This document shows, in pieces, positions 23,058-32,567 of a DNA stretch of 64,000 bases. The DNA lies in NCBI GenBank assembly GCA_028564925.1, contig CM053029.1:432337893-432401892 (forward strand), given 5' to 3'. The notes under the pieces were generated by a model. The model was not told where the DNA came from. It did not search any database and saw only the letters and a list, made by a program, of their open reading frames with translations. Numbering within the stretch: position 1 is the first letter of the stretch; each line of letters begins with the position of its first letter. Source of the stretch: Lithobates sylvaticus (Eukaryota; Chordata; Amphibia; Anura; Ranidae). Position numbers and translations under genes: made by a program.

Positions 23058-24314
23058 TTATGCATAGGATGCATTAAGGGGAAAAAACACAAGGGTTTAC
23101 AGCCCCTTTAATTTGAGGGTATGTACATCCAAAATTGGAGGAAGGGTTTAGGAATTACAGCTCTTAAGAATAGTCATCCCCTTTTTCAAGAGACCAAAAG
23201 TAATTGGACAATTGAATCAAAAGCCGTTTAATGGCCAGATGTGGGCTACTCCGTTATTTCTTCATCAATTAAGCAGGTAAAAGATCTGGAGTTGATTTTA
23301 AGTGTAGTATTTGCATTTGGAATCTACTGCTGTGAACCTACATCATGAGTTCAAAGGAGCTGTCCATGCAAGTGAAACAGGCCATTGTAAGGCTTCAAGA
23401 ACTAAACAAATCCATTAGTGAGATAGCAACATTAGGAGTGGCCAAAAAGCCCTCAAGCCGTTATAGTCACTCAGGTACAAGGCCCAGCTTTTCAGGGAAA
23501 ATGTACTGCTTCTTATACAAGCCTTAAAACATTTTGTTGCACAGCAAACACTTAAATATTTATCATTGCTGAATTCTAGAAAAATAGATCCCCATCAACT
23601 ACATCACCCTCCTGAAAGAATGACCTTTAACTGACCAACTAATGTAAAAGTGGAGCACGAGTTGAACAACTTCTGTGGGTAACCTCATTTTTCATTCATA
23701 AATAAAAATAAAAAAAAAATAAATATATATATATATTATATATATATAAATAAAAGGATTTTCTGCTTATGTACAGTGCCTTGCAAAAATATTCACCCCC
23801 CCCCCTTGGCTTTTTACTATTTTGTTACATTACAGCCTTTAGTTCAATTTTTTTCAATCTGAATTATATGTGATGAATCAGAACATAATAGTCTAAGTTG
23901 GTGAAGTACAATTAGAAAAATATATGCATAAAACTTTTTCAGAAATAAAAAAAAAATAATAATAATTGGCACATGCGTCTGTATTCACCCCCATTGTTAT
24001 GAAGCCCATAAAAAGCTCTTGTGCAACCAATTACCTTCAGAAGTCACATAATTAGTGAAATGATGTCCACATGTGTGCAATCTAAGTGTCACATGATCGG
24101 TCATTACATATACACACACCGTTATGAAAGGCCCCAGAGGCTGCAACACCTAAGCAAGAGGCACCACTAACCAAACACTGCCATGAAGACCAAGGAACTC
24201 TCCAAACAAGTAAGGGACAATGTTGTTGAGAAGTACAGGGTTAGGTTATAAAAAAATAAAAAAAATTATCAAAATCTTTGATGATCCCTAGGAGCACCAT
24301 CAAATTTATCATAA

Positions 24315-25285
24315 AGGGGTGACGTGCTGACGTCACCACGCCGTCGACGAGGACGGGAGTTTTGTTTGTTGCCGACCGGCTTCATTTTATGCCACTTTGA
24401 ATCGTATATTCTGTATGTGCAGCCTTTTTATCTACAATAAAATAATTTTAGACGTTCTTATACTATGGTCTGCCATTCCTCTTTTTTGGGTTGATACGAA
24501 CCAAACCTTATGGGAGATACGGATATCTGCTTTTGCTGTAGACTTGGGCCAATCAGAATTGATTTCCCTTGTATATCCAGCTAATGATTCATTCATCTAG
24601 GAGATTTGTTGCAATTGTGGGCTTGTCATCTGGTAAGGAGGCCCTCTATGTGGTGTTGGGACACTTGGAATTTTTTCGTTTGAATCACTAGGTGTTTTTT
24701 TTTTTTTTTTAAATACCTTCTGCATACAAGTCTGTTTCACTTTGTAAGTGCAATTACGTGTTTTTTTTATTTTCATTTTTTTGTGACAATATTACGCTAT
24801 GTTACAATTTTCTTCTTTGGGTTAAATACGTGCGCAGAGCCAAAGTTTGCCATTGACTGCAAGTCTTCAAAAGATCTAATTTTTGCTGCATCCATTTGCA
24901 AATAAAAGGCCCAGGCTGGGTTTAAGCCAACTTCACATTTGGTTTACTTTCTGGCAAGCAGAAATTTCAGAAGGTGGTGGTGCACTTCTTTTAATTTTGG
25001 ACATCACTGGTGTTATTTCATTTGGACTTTTTGAAAGATTTCATTACTGTGGACTTTCAATTAGGAATATCAACATTTATATTGATTAAATTCACGTTTT
25101 TGTCTATTCATATATATTTTTTACCTGGTTTCACAAAATCATTTTGGCTTAGGTTAATACACATAGGGTTCACTAATTTAGTGCAGCTTCTCCCCCTTTA
25201 TGTAATTTTTGTGTATATCCCACAATAAGTTGTCTATTTTTATTTTAATTGTTATTATTCTAAGCGCAGTTTTCTTCTCTTTCCA
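24315..25285 (+). mobile_element. Retroelement 3' fragment with 13-bp target duplication
   Basis: The same 13 bp, AAATTTATCATAA, flank this 971-bp insert (24302-24314 and 25286-25298) inside the Tc1 transposase gene. A duplication of this length points to target-primed reverse transcription (LINE or Penelope-like) rather than a cut-and-paste transposon. No reverse transcriptase is encoded in the fragment, which would fit a 5'-truncated copy. The start GGTGACGTGCTGACGTCACC and the AGCGCAGTTTT near the 3' end loosely resemble 44520-45362. Family unassigned. Confidence 0.65.
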
Positions 25286-25979
25286 AAATTTATCATAACC
25301 AAATATTAAGAACATGGCACAACAGAAAATCTGCCAAGAGACGGCCACACACCAAAACTCACCGGGCAAGGAGGGTATTAATCAGAGAGGCAGCACAGAG
25401 ACCTAAGGCAACTCTGGAGGATCTGCAGAGTTCCACAGCAGAGACTGGAGTATCTGTACATAGGATGACAATAAGCCATACGCTCCATAGGAGTTGGACT
25501 TTATGGCAGAGTGGCCAGAAGAAAGCTATTACTTTCAGCAATAAACACAATGGGACGTTTTGAGTTTGCGAAAAGCCATGCGAGAGACTCCCAAAATGTA
25601 TGGCGGAAGGTGCTCTGGTCTGATGAGACTAAAATTAAACTTTTTGGCCATCAAAGAAAAAAGCTATGTCTGGCACAAACCCAACACATCACATCACCCA
25701 AAGAACACCAACCGTGAAACATAGTGGTGGCATCATGCTGTGGGGATGTTTTTCAGCAGTCAGGACTGGGAAACTGGTCAGAGTTGAGGGAAAGATGGAT
25801 GGTGCTAAATACAGGGATATTCTTGAGCAAAACCTGTACCACTCTGTGTGTGATTTGAGGCTAGGACGGAGGTTCACCTTCCAGCAGGACAATGACCCCA
25901 AACACACTGCTAAAGCAACACTTGAGTGGTTTAAGCAGAAACATGTAAATGTGTTGGAATGGCATAGTCCAGTGATGGC

Positions 25980-26070
25980 GAACCTTGGCCCCCCAGATGT
26001 TTTGGAACTACATTTCCCATGATGCTCAGGCACTATGCAGTGTAACATCTGCCAAGGTTCGCCGTCACTG
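25980..26070. mobile_element. 91-bp hAT MITE inside the Tc1 transposase gene
   Basis: The ends CAGTGATGGCGAACCTTGG and CCAAGGTTCGCCGTCACTG are inverted repeats with one mismatch. The flanking 8 bp are GCATAGTC (25972-25979) and GCCTAGTC (26071-26078). It splits the transposase codons between EWH and the following SQSPDLNPIE segment. Confidence 0.92.
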
Positions 26071-26503
26071 GCCTAGTCAAAGCCCAGACCTTAATCCAAT
26101 AGAAAATATGTGGTTAGACTCAAAGATTGCTGTTCACAAGCGCAAAACATCCAACCTGAAGGAGCTGGAGCAGTTTTGTAAGGAGGAATGGGCAAAAATC
26201 CCAGTGGTAAGATGTGGCAAGCTCATAGAGATCTATCCAAAGCGACTTGGAGCTGTGATAGCCGCAAAAGGTGGCTCTACAAAGTATTGACTTTAGGGGG
26301 GTAAATGGTTATGCACATTGACTTTTTCTGTTATTTTGTCCTATTTGTTGTTTGCTTCAAAATAAAAAAATATCTTCAAAGCTGTGGGCATGTTCTGTAA
26401 ATTAAATGATGCAAATTCTCAAACAATCCATGTTAATTCCAGGCTGTGAGGCAAAAAAAAAAAAAAATGCCAAGGGGGGTGAATACTTTTGCAAGGCACT
26501 GTA

Positions 26504-27442
26504 AACATAGGAGGCGTAATTAATGTAACATTCACTGCAGGTGCATACGTTTTAAATGACATTGATTGATTCACTACCAGTGAACATTTGGAGTCACATT
26601 CACTGCTTTTTAAATATGATCCTAACTGCCTTTTTTCTGAATTTAGAAAAAGATCAAGAGAAACATTTGAGTAAACACAGATTTCAGTTCTATATATGTG
26701 ATATGTGGATGCAAATTAGGAGGAACTAAACTCCAGAGAGGAAACCAGAGTATCTGTTCACTACATGAGACATCCACACATGCATATTACACAATGCATG
26801 CTTTACTTCTACTAAACAAAAAGGGCACTTACCCAACTGAGCATTAAGCGCTATGGACAGGTTTGTGTACTATAGAGTATGTATTTAATAATTTGCAGAT
26901 AATGCAGGCAGCTATGGACTGACTTCCTCATGACATTTATACACAATAGTTAACAATGAAGTTAAAAAATATGTTGTGAAATTCCCATTGCTGGCACCAG
27001 ACATTGAACAATAGGAGGGCATTGTAGGTTTTTAGGCTGGCCACATATTTTACAATACAATTGTACAATCCCCTTTAGATAACTAAGTAATGCAAGGAAC
27101 GACTTCATTAGATATGGGTCGTTTGGACAGACCCTTGTATTACACAATTGTAGGCATATCCTAAGACAGTTTGTACAAAGTGCAACTTCTGTAGCCAAAA
27201 TAATGGGTTGGCACCCCTACCATGGAGGAAATAAATATTAGCGTTACTAAACCCATAACAGTAAAATCAGTCTGTATATGCAGTAAAGCATGCTGGTTAT
27301 ACTCACTGAGGAACCTAAGGTGTTAATCTTGCGTAAAGACTGTTTAAACCTGTCTTCTCTCCTTCTACCACTGTCCCCAATCCATCTGCCGATAGCACAG
27401 ATCTCTAGGAGGCACTCTGCACATGCTCAGTTTGGTGTGTAC
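26504..27442. other. Intron sequence with no clear feature
   Basis: No transposon ends with a target duplication are seen. A short GGCTGGCCACATATTTTAC at about 27036 resembles the terminus of the TTAA MITE at 15610 and may be a decayed copy. There is no coding similarity. Confidence 0.4.
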
Positions 27443-27450
27443 TGTTAGAG

Positions 27451-27607
27451 CAGGGGTCTCAAACTGGCGGCCCTCCAGCTGTTGCAAAACTACAAGTCCC
27501 ATGAGGCATTGCAGGATTGACAGTTACAAGCATGACTCCCACAGGCAGAGGCATGATGGGACTTGTAGTTTTGCAACAGCTAGAGGGCCACCAGTTTGAG
27601 AGCCCTG
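27451..27607. mobile_element. hAT hairpin MITE with perfect 8-bp duplication
   Basis: The ends CAGGGGTCTCAAACTGG and CCAGTTTGAGAGCCCTG are flanked by TGTTAGAG on both sides (27443-27450 and 27608-27615). It contains CTCCAGCTGTTGCAAAACTA and its inverse, the same core as 4427-4690 and 56679-56826, so the three belong to one family. Confidence 0.93.
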
Positions 27608-27689
27608 TGTTAGAGAGTTGTTGTTTGTTTTTTTGGAACGTTAAAGTGATCGGCACAGAACCAATCAGCACTGTCAGATAGAGGGTCAG

Positions 27690-27775
27690 GGGTTACTTTT
27701 TTTCGTGAGCTTTTTAGGCGCTGTTTTCAGCGTGAAAGCGCCTGAAAAGCGCCTCAGTGTGAAAGTGGTCTTAGT
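27690..27775. repeat. Scrap of the MITE seen at 1-417
   Basis: GGCGCTGTTTTCAGCG and GCGCCTCAGTGTGAAAGTGG match the layout of 355-415 (palindromic GCGCT stem, then CCAGTGTGAAAGG). Confidence 0.55.
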
Positions 27776-28374
27776 GTAGGATATGGAGCTCAAATTTTGG
27801 GGAGGAATGTCAGCCAAATATCCACAATGCTGTCTGCTCGAGACACTCTTTAACCTTCTGCACAATTATTTGTACGTAAAGAACCCTGAGGCTGGAAAAT
27901 CTGAAACATACAAGCCATTAGAGCGTCTAAAATTCTGTTGTAATAAAGACCAAGCCCAAGTTATTTGAAACACCTTATTTACTAACTCCACCCATAATTA
28001 AATCTTTACTGTGTCTACATTACTTTAACTATTTAGCAGGTTAAAATCTGCTCACTGGGGATTCCTTTAAGGCATGCAATGAAATTAAGGTGTAAAAAAT
28101 AGAGGGGAAAAAGAACTGCACTAAAGAGTCAATGTAATTAGCCATGTATGCACTGCAGACTGAATGCTATAAATGATAATAAGGAGTTTTAAGACCAATG
28201 AGACTAAAGTCCAGGTACTTATAAATGGAACTTGGCAAGCATTCATCCTCACTGATCCCAGGTCATGACAGTGATGGAACTGTTTGTTGTGGATGGTTTT
28301 CTTTGAATTTTCTACATGTCGCAGCATGCTTGCACTTATTACATAAGCCAGCGGTAACTGAGCTGAATGTACAA

Positions 28375-30720
28375 CTGTCAAACCTGGACTACACCATTTA
28401 CAAGTACAACTGTCAGAGCCTGATTACACCATTTACAAGTACAACTGTCAGACCCTGACTACACCATTTACTACAACTGTCAGACCCCGACTACACCATT
28501 TACTACAAGTACAACTGTCAGACCCTGACTACACCATTTACTACAACTGTCAGACCCCGAATACACCATTTACTACAACTGTCAGACCCCGAATACACCA
28601 TTTACAAGTACAACAGTCAGCCCATGAATACACCATTTACAAGTACAACTGTCAGACCCCCGACTACACCATTTACAAGTACAACTGTCAGAACCCGACT
28701 ACACCATTTACAAGTACAACTGTCAGACCCCGACTACACCATTTACAAGTACAACTGTCAGACCCTGAATACACCATTTACTACAAGTACAACTGTCAGA
28801 CCCAGACTACACCATTTACTACAACTGTCAGACCCCGACTACACCATTTACTACAAGTACAACTGTCAGACCCCGAATACACCATTTACTACAACTGTCA
28901 GACCCAGACTACACCATTTACTACAACTGTCAGACCCCGAATACACCATTTACTACAACTGTCAGACCCAGACTACACCATTTACTACAACTGTCAGACC
29001 CAGACTACACCATTTACTACAACTGTCAGACCCCGAATACACCATTTACTACAACTGTCAGACCCAGACTACACCATTTACTACAACTGTCAGACCCCGA
29101 ATACACCATTTACAAGTACAACAGTCAGCCCATGAATACACCATTTACTACAAGTACAACTGTCAGCCCATGAATACACCATTTACAAGTACAACTGTCA
29201 GCCCATGAATACACCATTTACAAGTACAACTGTCAGCCCATGAATACACCATTTACAAGTACAACTGTCAGCCCATGAATACACCATTTACAAGTACAAC
29301 TGTCAGCCCATGAATACACCATTTACAAGTACAACTGTCAGCCCATGAATACACCATTTACTAGTACAACTGTCAGACCATGAATACACCATTTACAAGT
29401 ACAACTGTCAGCCCATGAATACACCATTTACAAGTACAACTGTCAGCCCATGAATACACCATTTACAAGTACAACTGTCAGCCCATGAATACACCATTTA
29501 CAAGTACAACTGTCAGCCCATGAATACACCATTTACAAGTACAACTGTCAGCCCATGAATACACCATTTACAAGTACAACTGTCAGCCCATGAATACACC
29601 ATTTACAAGTACAACTGTCAGCCCATGAATACACCATTTACAAGTACAACTGTCAGCCCATGAATACACCATTTACAAGTACAACTGTCAGCCCATGAAT
29701 ACACCATTTACAAGTACAACTGTCAGACCCTGCCTACACCATTTACTACAAGTACAACTGTCAGACCACGAATACACCATTTACTACAACTGTCAGACCC
29801 CGACTACACCATTTACAAGTACAACTGTCAGGCCCTGAATACACCATTTACTACAAGTACAACTGTCAGCCCATGAATACACCATTTACAAGTACAACTG
29901 TCAGCCCATGAATACACCATTTACAAGTACAACTGTCAGCCCATGAATACACCATTTACAAGTACAACTGTCAGCCCATGAATACACCATTTACAAGTAC
30001 AACTGTCAGCCCATGAATACACCATTTACAAGTACAACTGTCAGACCCATGAATACACCATTTACAAGTACAACTGTCAGCCCATGAATACACCATTTAC
30101 TACAAGTACAACTGTCAGCCCATGAATACACCATTTACAAGTACAACTGTCAGCCCATGAATACACCATTTACAAGTACAACTGTCAGCCCATGAATACA
30201 CCATTTACAAGTACAACTGTCAGCCCATGAATACACCATTTACAAGTACAACTGTCAGCCCATGAATACACCATTTACAAGTACAACTGTCAGACCCATG
30301 AATACACCATTTACAAGTACAACTGTCAGACCCCGAATACACCATTTACAAGTACAACTGTCAGACCCATGAATACACCATTTACAAGTACAACTGTCAG
30401 ACCCTGCCTACACCATTTACTACAAGTACAACTGTCAGACCCTGAATACACCATTTACTACAACTGTCAGGCCCCGAATACACCATTTACTACAAGTACA
30501 ACTGTCAGACCCTGACTACACCATTTACTACAACTGTCAGACCCCGAAAACACCATTTACTACAAGTACAACTGTCAGACCACAAATACACCATTTACTG
30601 CAAGTACAACTTTAGACCACGAATACACCATTTACTAAAACTGTCAGACCATGAATACACCATTCACTACAAGTACAACTGTCAGACCCTGAATACACCA
30701 TTTACTACATGTACAACTGT
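28375..30720 (+). repeat. Minisatellite, 32-38-bp units, in MAPK12 intron 1
   Basis: The unit is built from ACACCATTTAC, an optional TAC, AAGTACAACTGTCAG and CCCATGAAT or CCCCGAAT, giving 32-, 35- and 38-bp variants and roughly 65 copies. Two blocks, about 29110-29720 and 29860-30370, are runs of almost identical 35-bp units ending CCCATGAAT, so they expanded recently. The outer parts mix unit types. The long open frame here is only a consequence of the unit lacking stop codons and is not a gene. Confidence 0.97.
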
Positions 30721-31275
30721 CAGATCCACAGTCCAATGTTTAGGGGCAGACCTCAAATATACAGTTGTGTTCAAGTAATACTTTTAGACCTCAAGTCCAC
30801 TGGTATTTACGAGTAACCAGTAATACTGTCGTTAGACCCCGAGACCACTGTTATCTACTAATAATATTGTCAGACCTCGAGTCCACTGTTATTTACGAGT
30901 AGTACTGTCAGACCTCAAATCCACGGATATATACAATACTGTCAGACCTCGAGTCCACCATCATTTACAAGCAATACTGTCAGACTTGGAGTCCACTTAC
31001 CTACTAATAATGCTGTCAGAGGTCAAGTCCACTGTTACCTACATGTAATACTGTCAGACCTCTAGTCCCCTATTATCTACTAAGAATACTGTCAAATCTC
31101 AAGTCCGCTGTTATCTACAAGTAATACTGTCAGACCTCGAGTCCACTCTTATGTACTAATAATAATGCAAGACCTCAAGTTCACTGTTATCCACGAGTAA
31201 TACTGTCAGACTTGAGCCCACAGGTATCTAAAAGTAATACTGTCAGACCTGGAGTGCCTTGGTATCTAGGAGTAA
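30721..31275 (+). repeat. Degenerate flank of the same minisatellite
   Basis: Units of about 38 bp (ACTGTCAGACCTCGAGTCCA, then CTGTTATCTACAAGTAAT) align position by position with the 38-bp unit of the main array but are strongly diverged from it and from each other. I read this as the older edge of the array. Confidence 0.85.
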
Positions 31276-31384
31276 TAATACTGTCAGATCCGGCTCTAGA
31301 TCACGGTTGGCCCCATACACAGACAATGCTGGCGTTCATAGATCCCCCATGACCGGGTGCCCCTTATACCCCTACGGTGCTGGT

Positions 31385-31815
31385 ATACATACACTGGGAA
31401 CTCCCTCTACCCCCTGTCCTGGTATATATACCCTGGATGCCCCCTCTACCCCCTGTCCTGGTATATATGCCCTGGATGCCCACTCTACCCCCTGCCCTGG
31501 TATATATAACCTGGGTGCCCCCTCTACACCCTGTCCTGGTATATATGCCCTGGGTGCCCCCTCTACCCCCTGTCCTGGTATATATGCCCTGAGTGCCCCC
31601 TCTACCCCCTGCCCTGGTATATATACTCTGGGTGCCCCCCTCTACCCCCTGCCCTGGTATATCTACTCTGGGTGCCGCTTCTACTCCCTGCCCTGTTATA
31701 TATACTCTGGGTGCCCCTTCTACCCTCTGTCCTGGTATACTCTGGGCGCCACCTTCTACCCCCTGCCCTGGTATATATACACTCTGGGTGCCCCTTCTAC
31801 CCCCTGTCCTGGTAT
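31385..31815 (+). repeat. Minisatellite, 39-bp C-rich unit
   Basis: About 11 copies of CCCTGGGTGCCCCCTCTACC followed by CCCTGTCCTGGTATATATG. Each unit holds a TATATA core. The array starts about 110 bp after the degenerate array and ends about 230 bp from exon 1. The open frames are artefacts of the repeat. Confidence 0.95.
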
Positions 31816-32046
31816 ACTCTATGATTATATTGGGTGATCACACACACACAGGAACTTGTTGACACCAAACATGTGAGTTATGAGAGAAAAGTGAAAGTGG
31901 AGTGAAGGAGGCAAGGCTGAGGACTTCTGGGCGGAAATAGGACAGCCTGGGACAGGGGCCACCCTGACAACTTTACACCAGCACTGCGATTACAGCTCCC
32001 TTGCACTTCTCCTACCTGGATCCCTACTATTAGTCAGTCTACTCAC

Positions 32047-32168
32047 CACACTGTGCCATAGGCTCCGGATCCCACTGCCACCAGCTCCCTGTAGCGCTCC
32101 TTCACCTCCCACACCGTCTTGTTCACCTCCTGCTTGTAGAAGCCTTTCTTAGGCAGTGGTAAGGACAT
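32047..32168 (-). CDS. MAPK12: MAPK12 (p38-gamma MAP kinase) exon 1, start codon to donor
   Basis: This exon encodes residues 1-40 plus two bases of Cys41 of the p38-gamma kinase. The protein begins [20 protein letters not shown] and continues [34 protein letters not shown] matches the human start GFYRQEVTKTAWEV, and GSGAYGTV (residues 33-40) is the glycine-rich ATP loop. The start at 32168 is preceded by a run of GCA codon-like triplets and a good Kozak context (GCAGCCATGT). The donor GTGAGT follows at 32046. It is one residue shorter than human at the N-terminus. The rest of the kinase and the C-terminal KETXL-type PDZ ligand known in MAPK12 lie outside the window, beyond exon 2. No disruption is seen. 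Confidence 0.95.
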
Positions 32169-32567
32169 GGCTGCTGCTGCTGCTGCTAGTGCGGAGGATG
32201 GCTGACACCTGGCCGCTCGTTCACCGGTCTGGTCTCCAGAGAGCTGGCTGTGCAGACTGTCTCATTCACCATACATACAAGCTGTCCTCGCCTCTCTCTC
32301 ACCATCAATGACTGCCGCCCCCTCCCTCCCTCTCCGGTGTGGGCTGCTCTCTATGTACTCAATTCCTCCCACACAGCGGCGCCTCCTTCTCTCTTCACTG
32401 CCTTCCCTCCGTCCTCTTCTCCTTCTCTACAGGAGTGCACTGCAGAGCTCTTCTCCTCTCTTCTGTCCTACTCCAGGAAGCGCAACCCGTCCACAGCCAG
32501 AGCTTTGTTGTCCCAGTCACATGACCACAGTCCACACTTCCCTCCCCTTCCCTCCTCACTCAGCGAC
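32169..32567 (-). promoter_or_regulatory. MAPK12 5' UTR and probable TATA-less promoter
   Basis: This unique stretch lies between the start codon and the upstream minisatellite. On the minus strand it is purine-rich and GC-rich, with a GC box (GGGGGCGG, plus 32315-32322) inside a GGGAGGGAGG tract. An E-box of the TCACATGA type lies at 32517-32524. A (GCA)n run of five to six triplets abuts the ATG. I see no TATA box. The transcription start cannot be fixed by eye. The promoter role is inferred from position; factor binding is untested. Confidence 0.6.

Larger units (their letters stand above)
21565..23528 (+). mobile_element. Second Tc1/mariner family, broken and split by insertions
   Basis: It begins with the inverted-repeat type CAGTTGGGTCCATATATATT after a TA (21563-21564). 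The left segment (to about 21680) resumes at about 23108 with TGAGGGTATGTACATCCAAA and a leader. A transposase start at 23345 reads SSKELSMQVKQAIVRLQELN, the first helix of a Tc1 helix-turn-helix domain, then decays. About 1.4 kb of other repeats (21681-23107) lie between. The DDE region and 3' end are missing. Confidence 0.7.
24183..26289 (+). pseudogene. Tc1 transposase pseudogene
   Basis: The start at 24183 reads KTKELSKQVRDNVVEKYRV, then stops in what should be the helix-turn-helix (a TAA at about 24249). The first insertion follows. The catalytic half resumes with the first Asp in [14 protein letters not shown] (about 25617-25658). MLWGCFSA and the second Asp in [13 protein letters not shown] lie further on, and after the 91-bp hAT MITE comes the third acidic residue in PDLNPIENMW (about 26088-26115). 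It ends with KGGSTKY and a TGA at 26287-26289. The DD34E triad is therefore present but physically interrupted. At least one frame change separates 25511-25717 from 25666-26022. No active protein can be made. Confidence 0.9.
23774..26501 (+). mobile_element. Nearly full-length Tc1/mariner transposon, split by two insertions
   Basis: The inverted ends CAGTGCCTTGCAAAAATATT and TACTTTTGCAAGGCACTG are flanked by the TA duplication (23772-23773 and 26502-26503). Removing the two inserted elements (24315-25285 and 25980-26070, with their duplications) leaves about 1.64 kb, the normal Tc1 length. The transposase gene is in between and broken. Host is MAPK12 intron 1, opposite to the gene's direction. 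Confidence 0.93.
7915..32046 (-). other. MAPK12: MAPK12 intron 1, about 24.1 kb, phase 2
   Basis: The donor GTGAGT begins at 32046 (minus strand) and the acceptor ends TTACAG at 7915. The codon for Cys41 is split TG/C across it. The intron is almost wholly transposons and tandem repeats, described separately. I saw no additional coding exon in it on either strand, though an unannotated non-coding exon cannot be excluded by eye. As I recall, the whole human MAPK12 gene is under about 10 kb, so this intron is greatly expanded. Confidence 0.88.

Noticed and set aside
28624-29208. 194-codon open frame in intron 1
   Set aside because: It is repeat-derived (35-38-bp minisatellite), with mixed units changing frame, and lies on the strand opposite to MAPK12.
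31259-31837. 192-codon Pro/Gly/Tyr-rich open frame
   Set aside because: It is a translation of the 39-bp minisatellite; the other two frames are also open.
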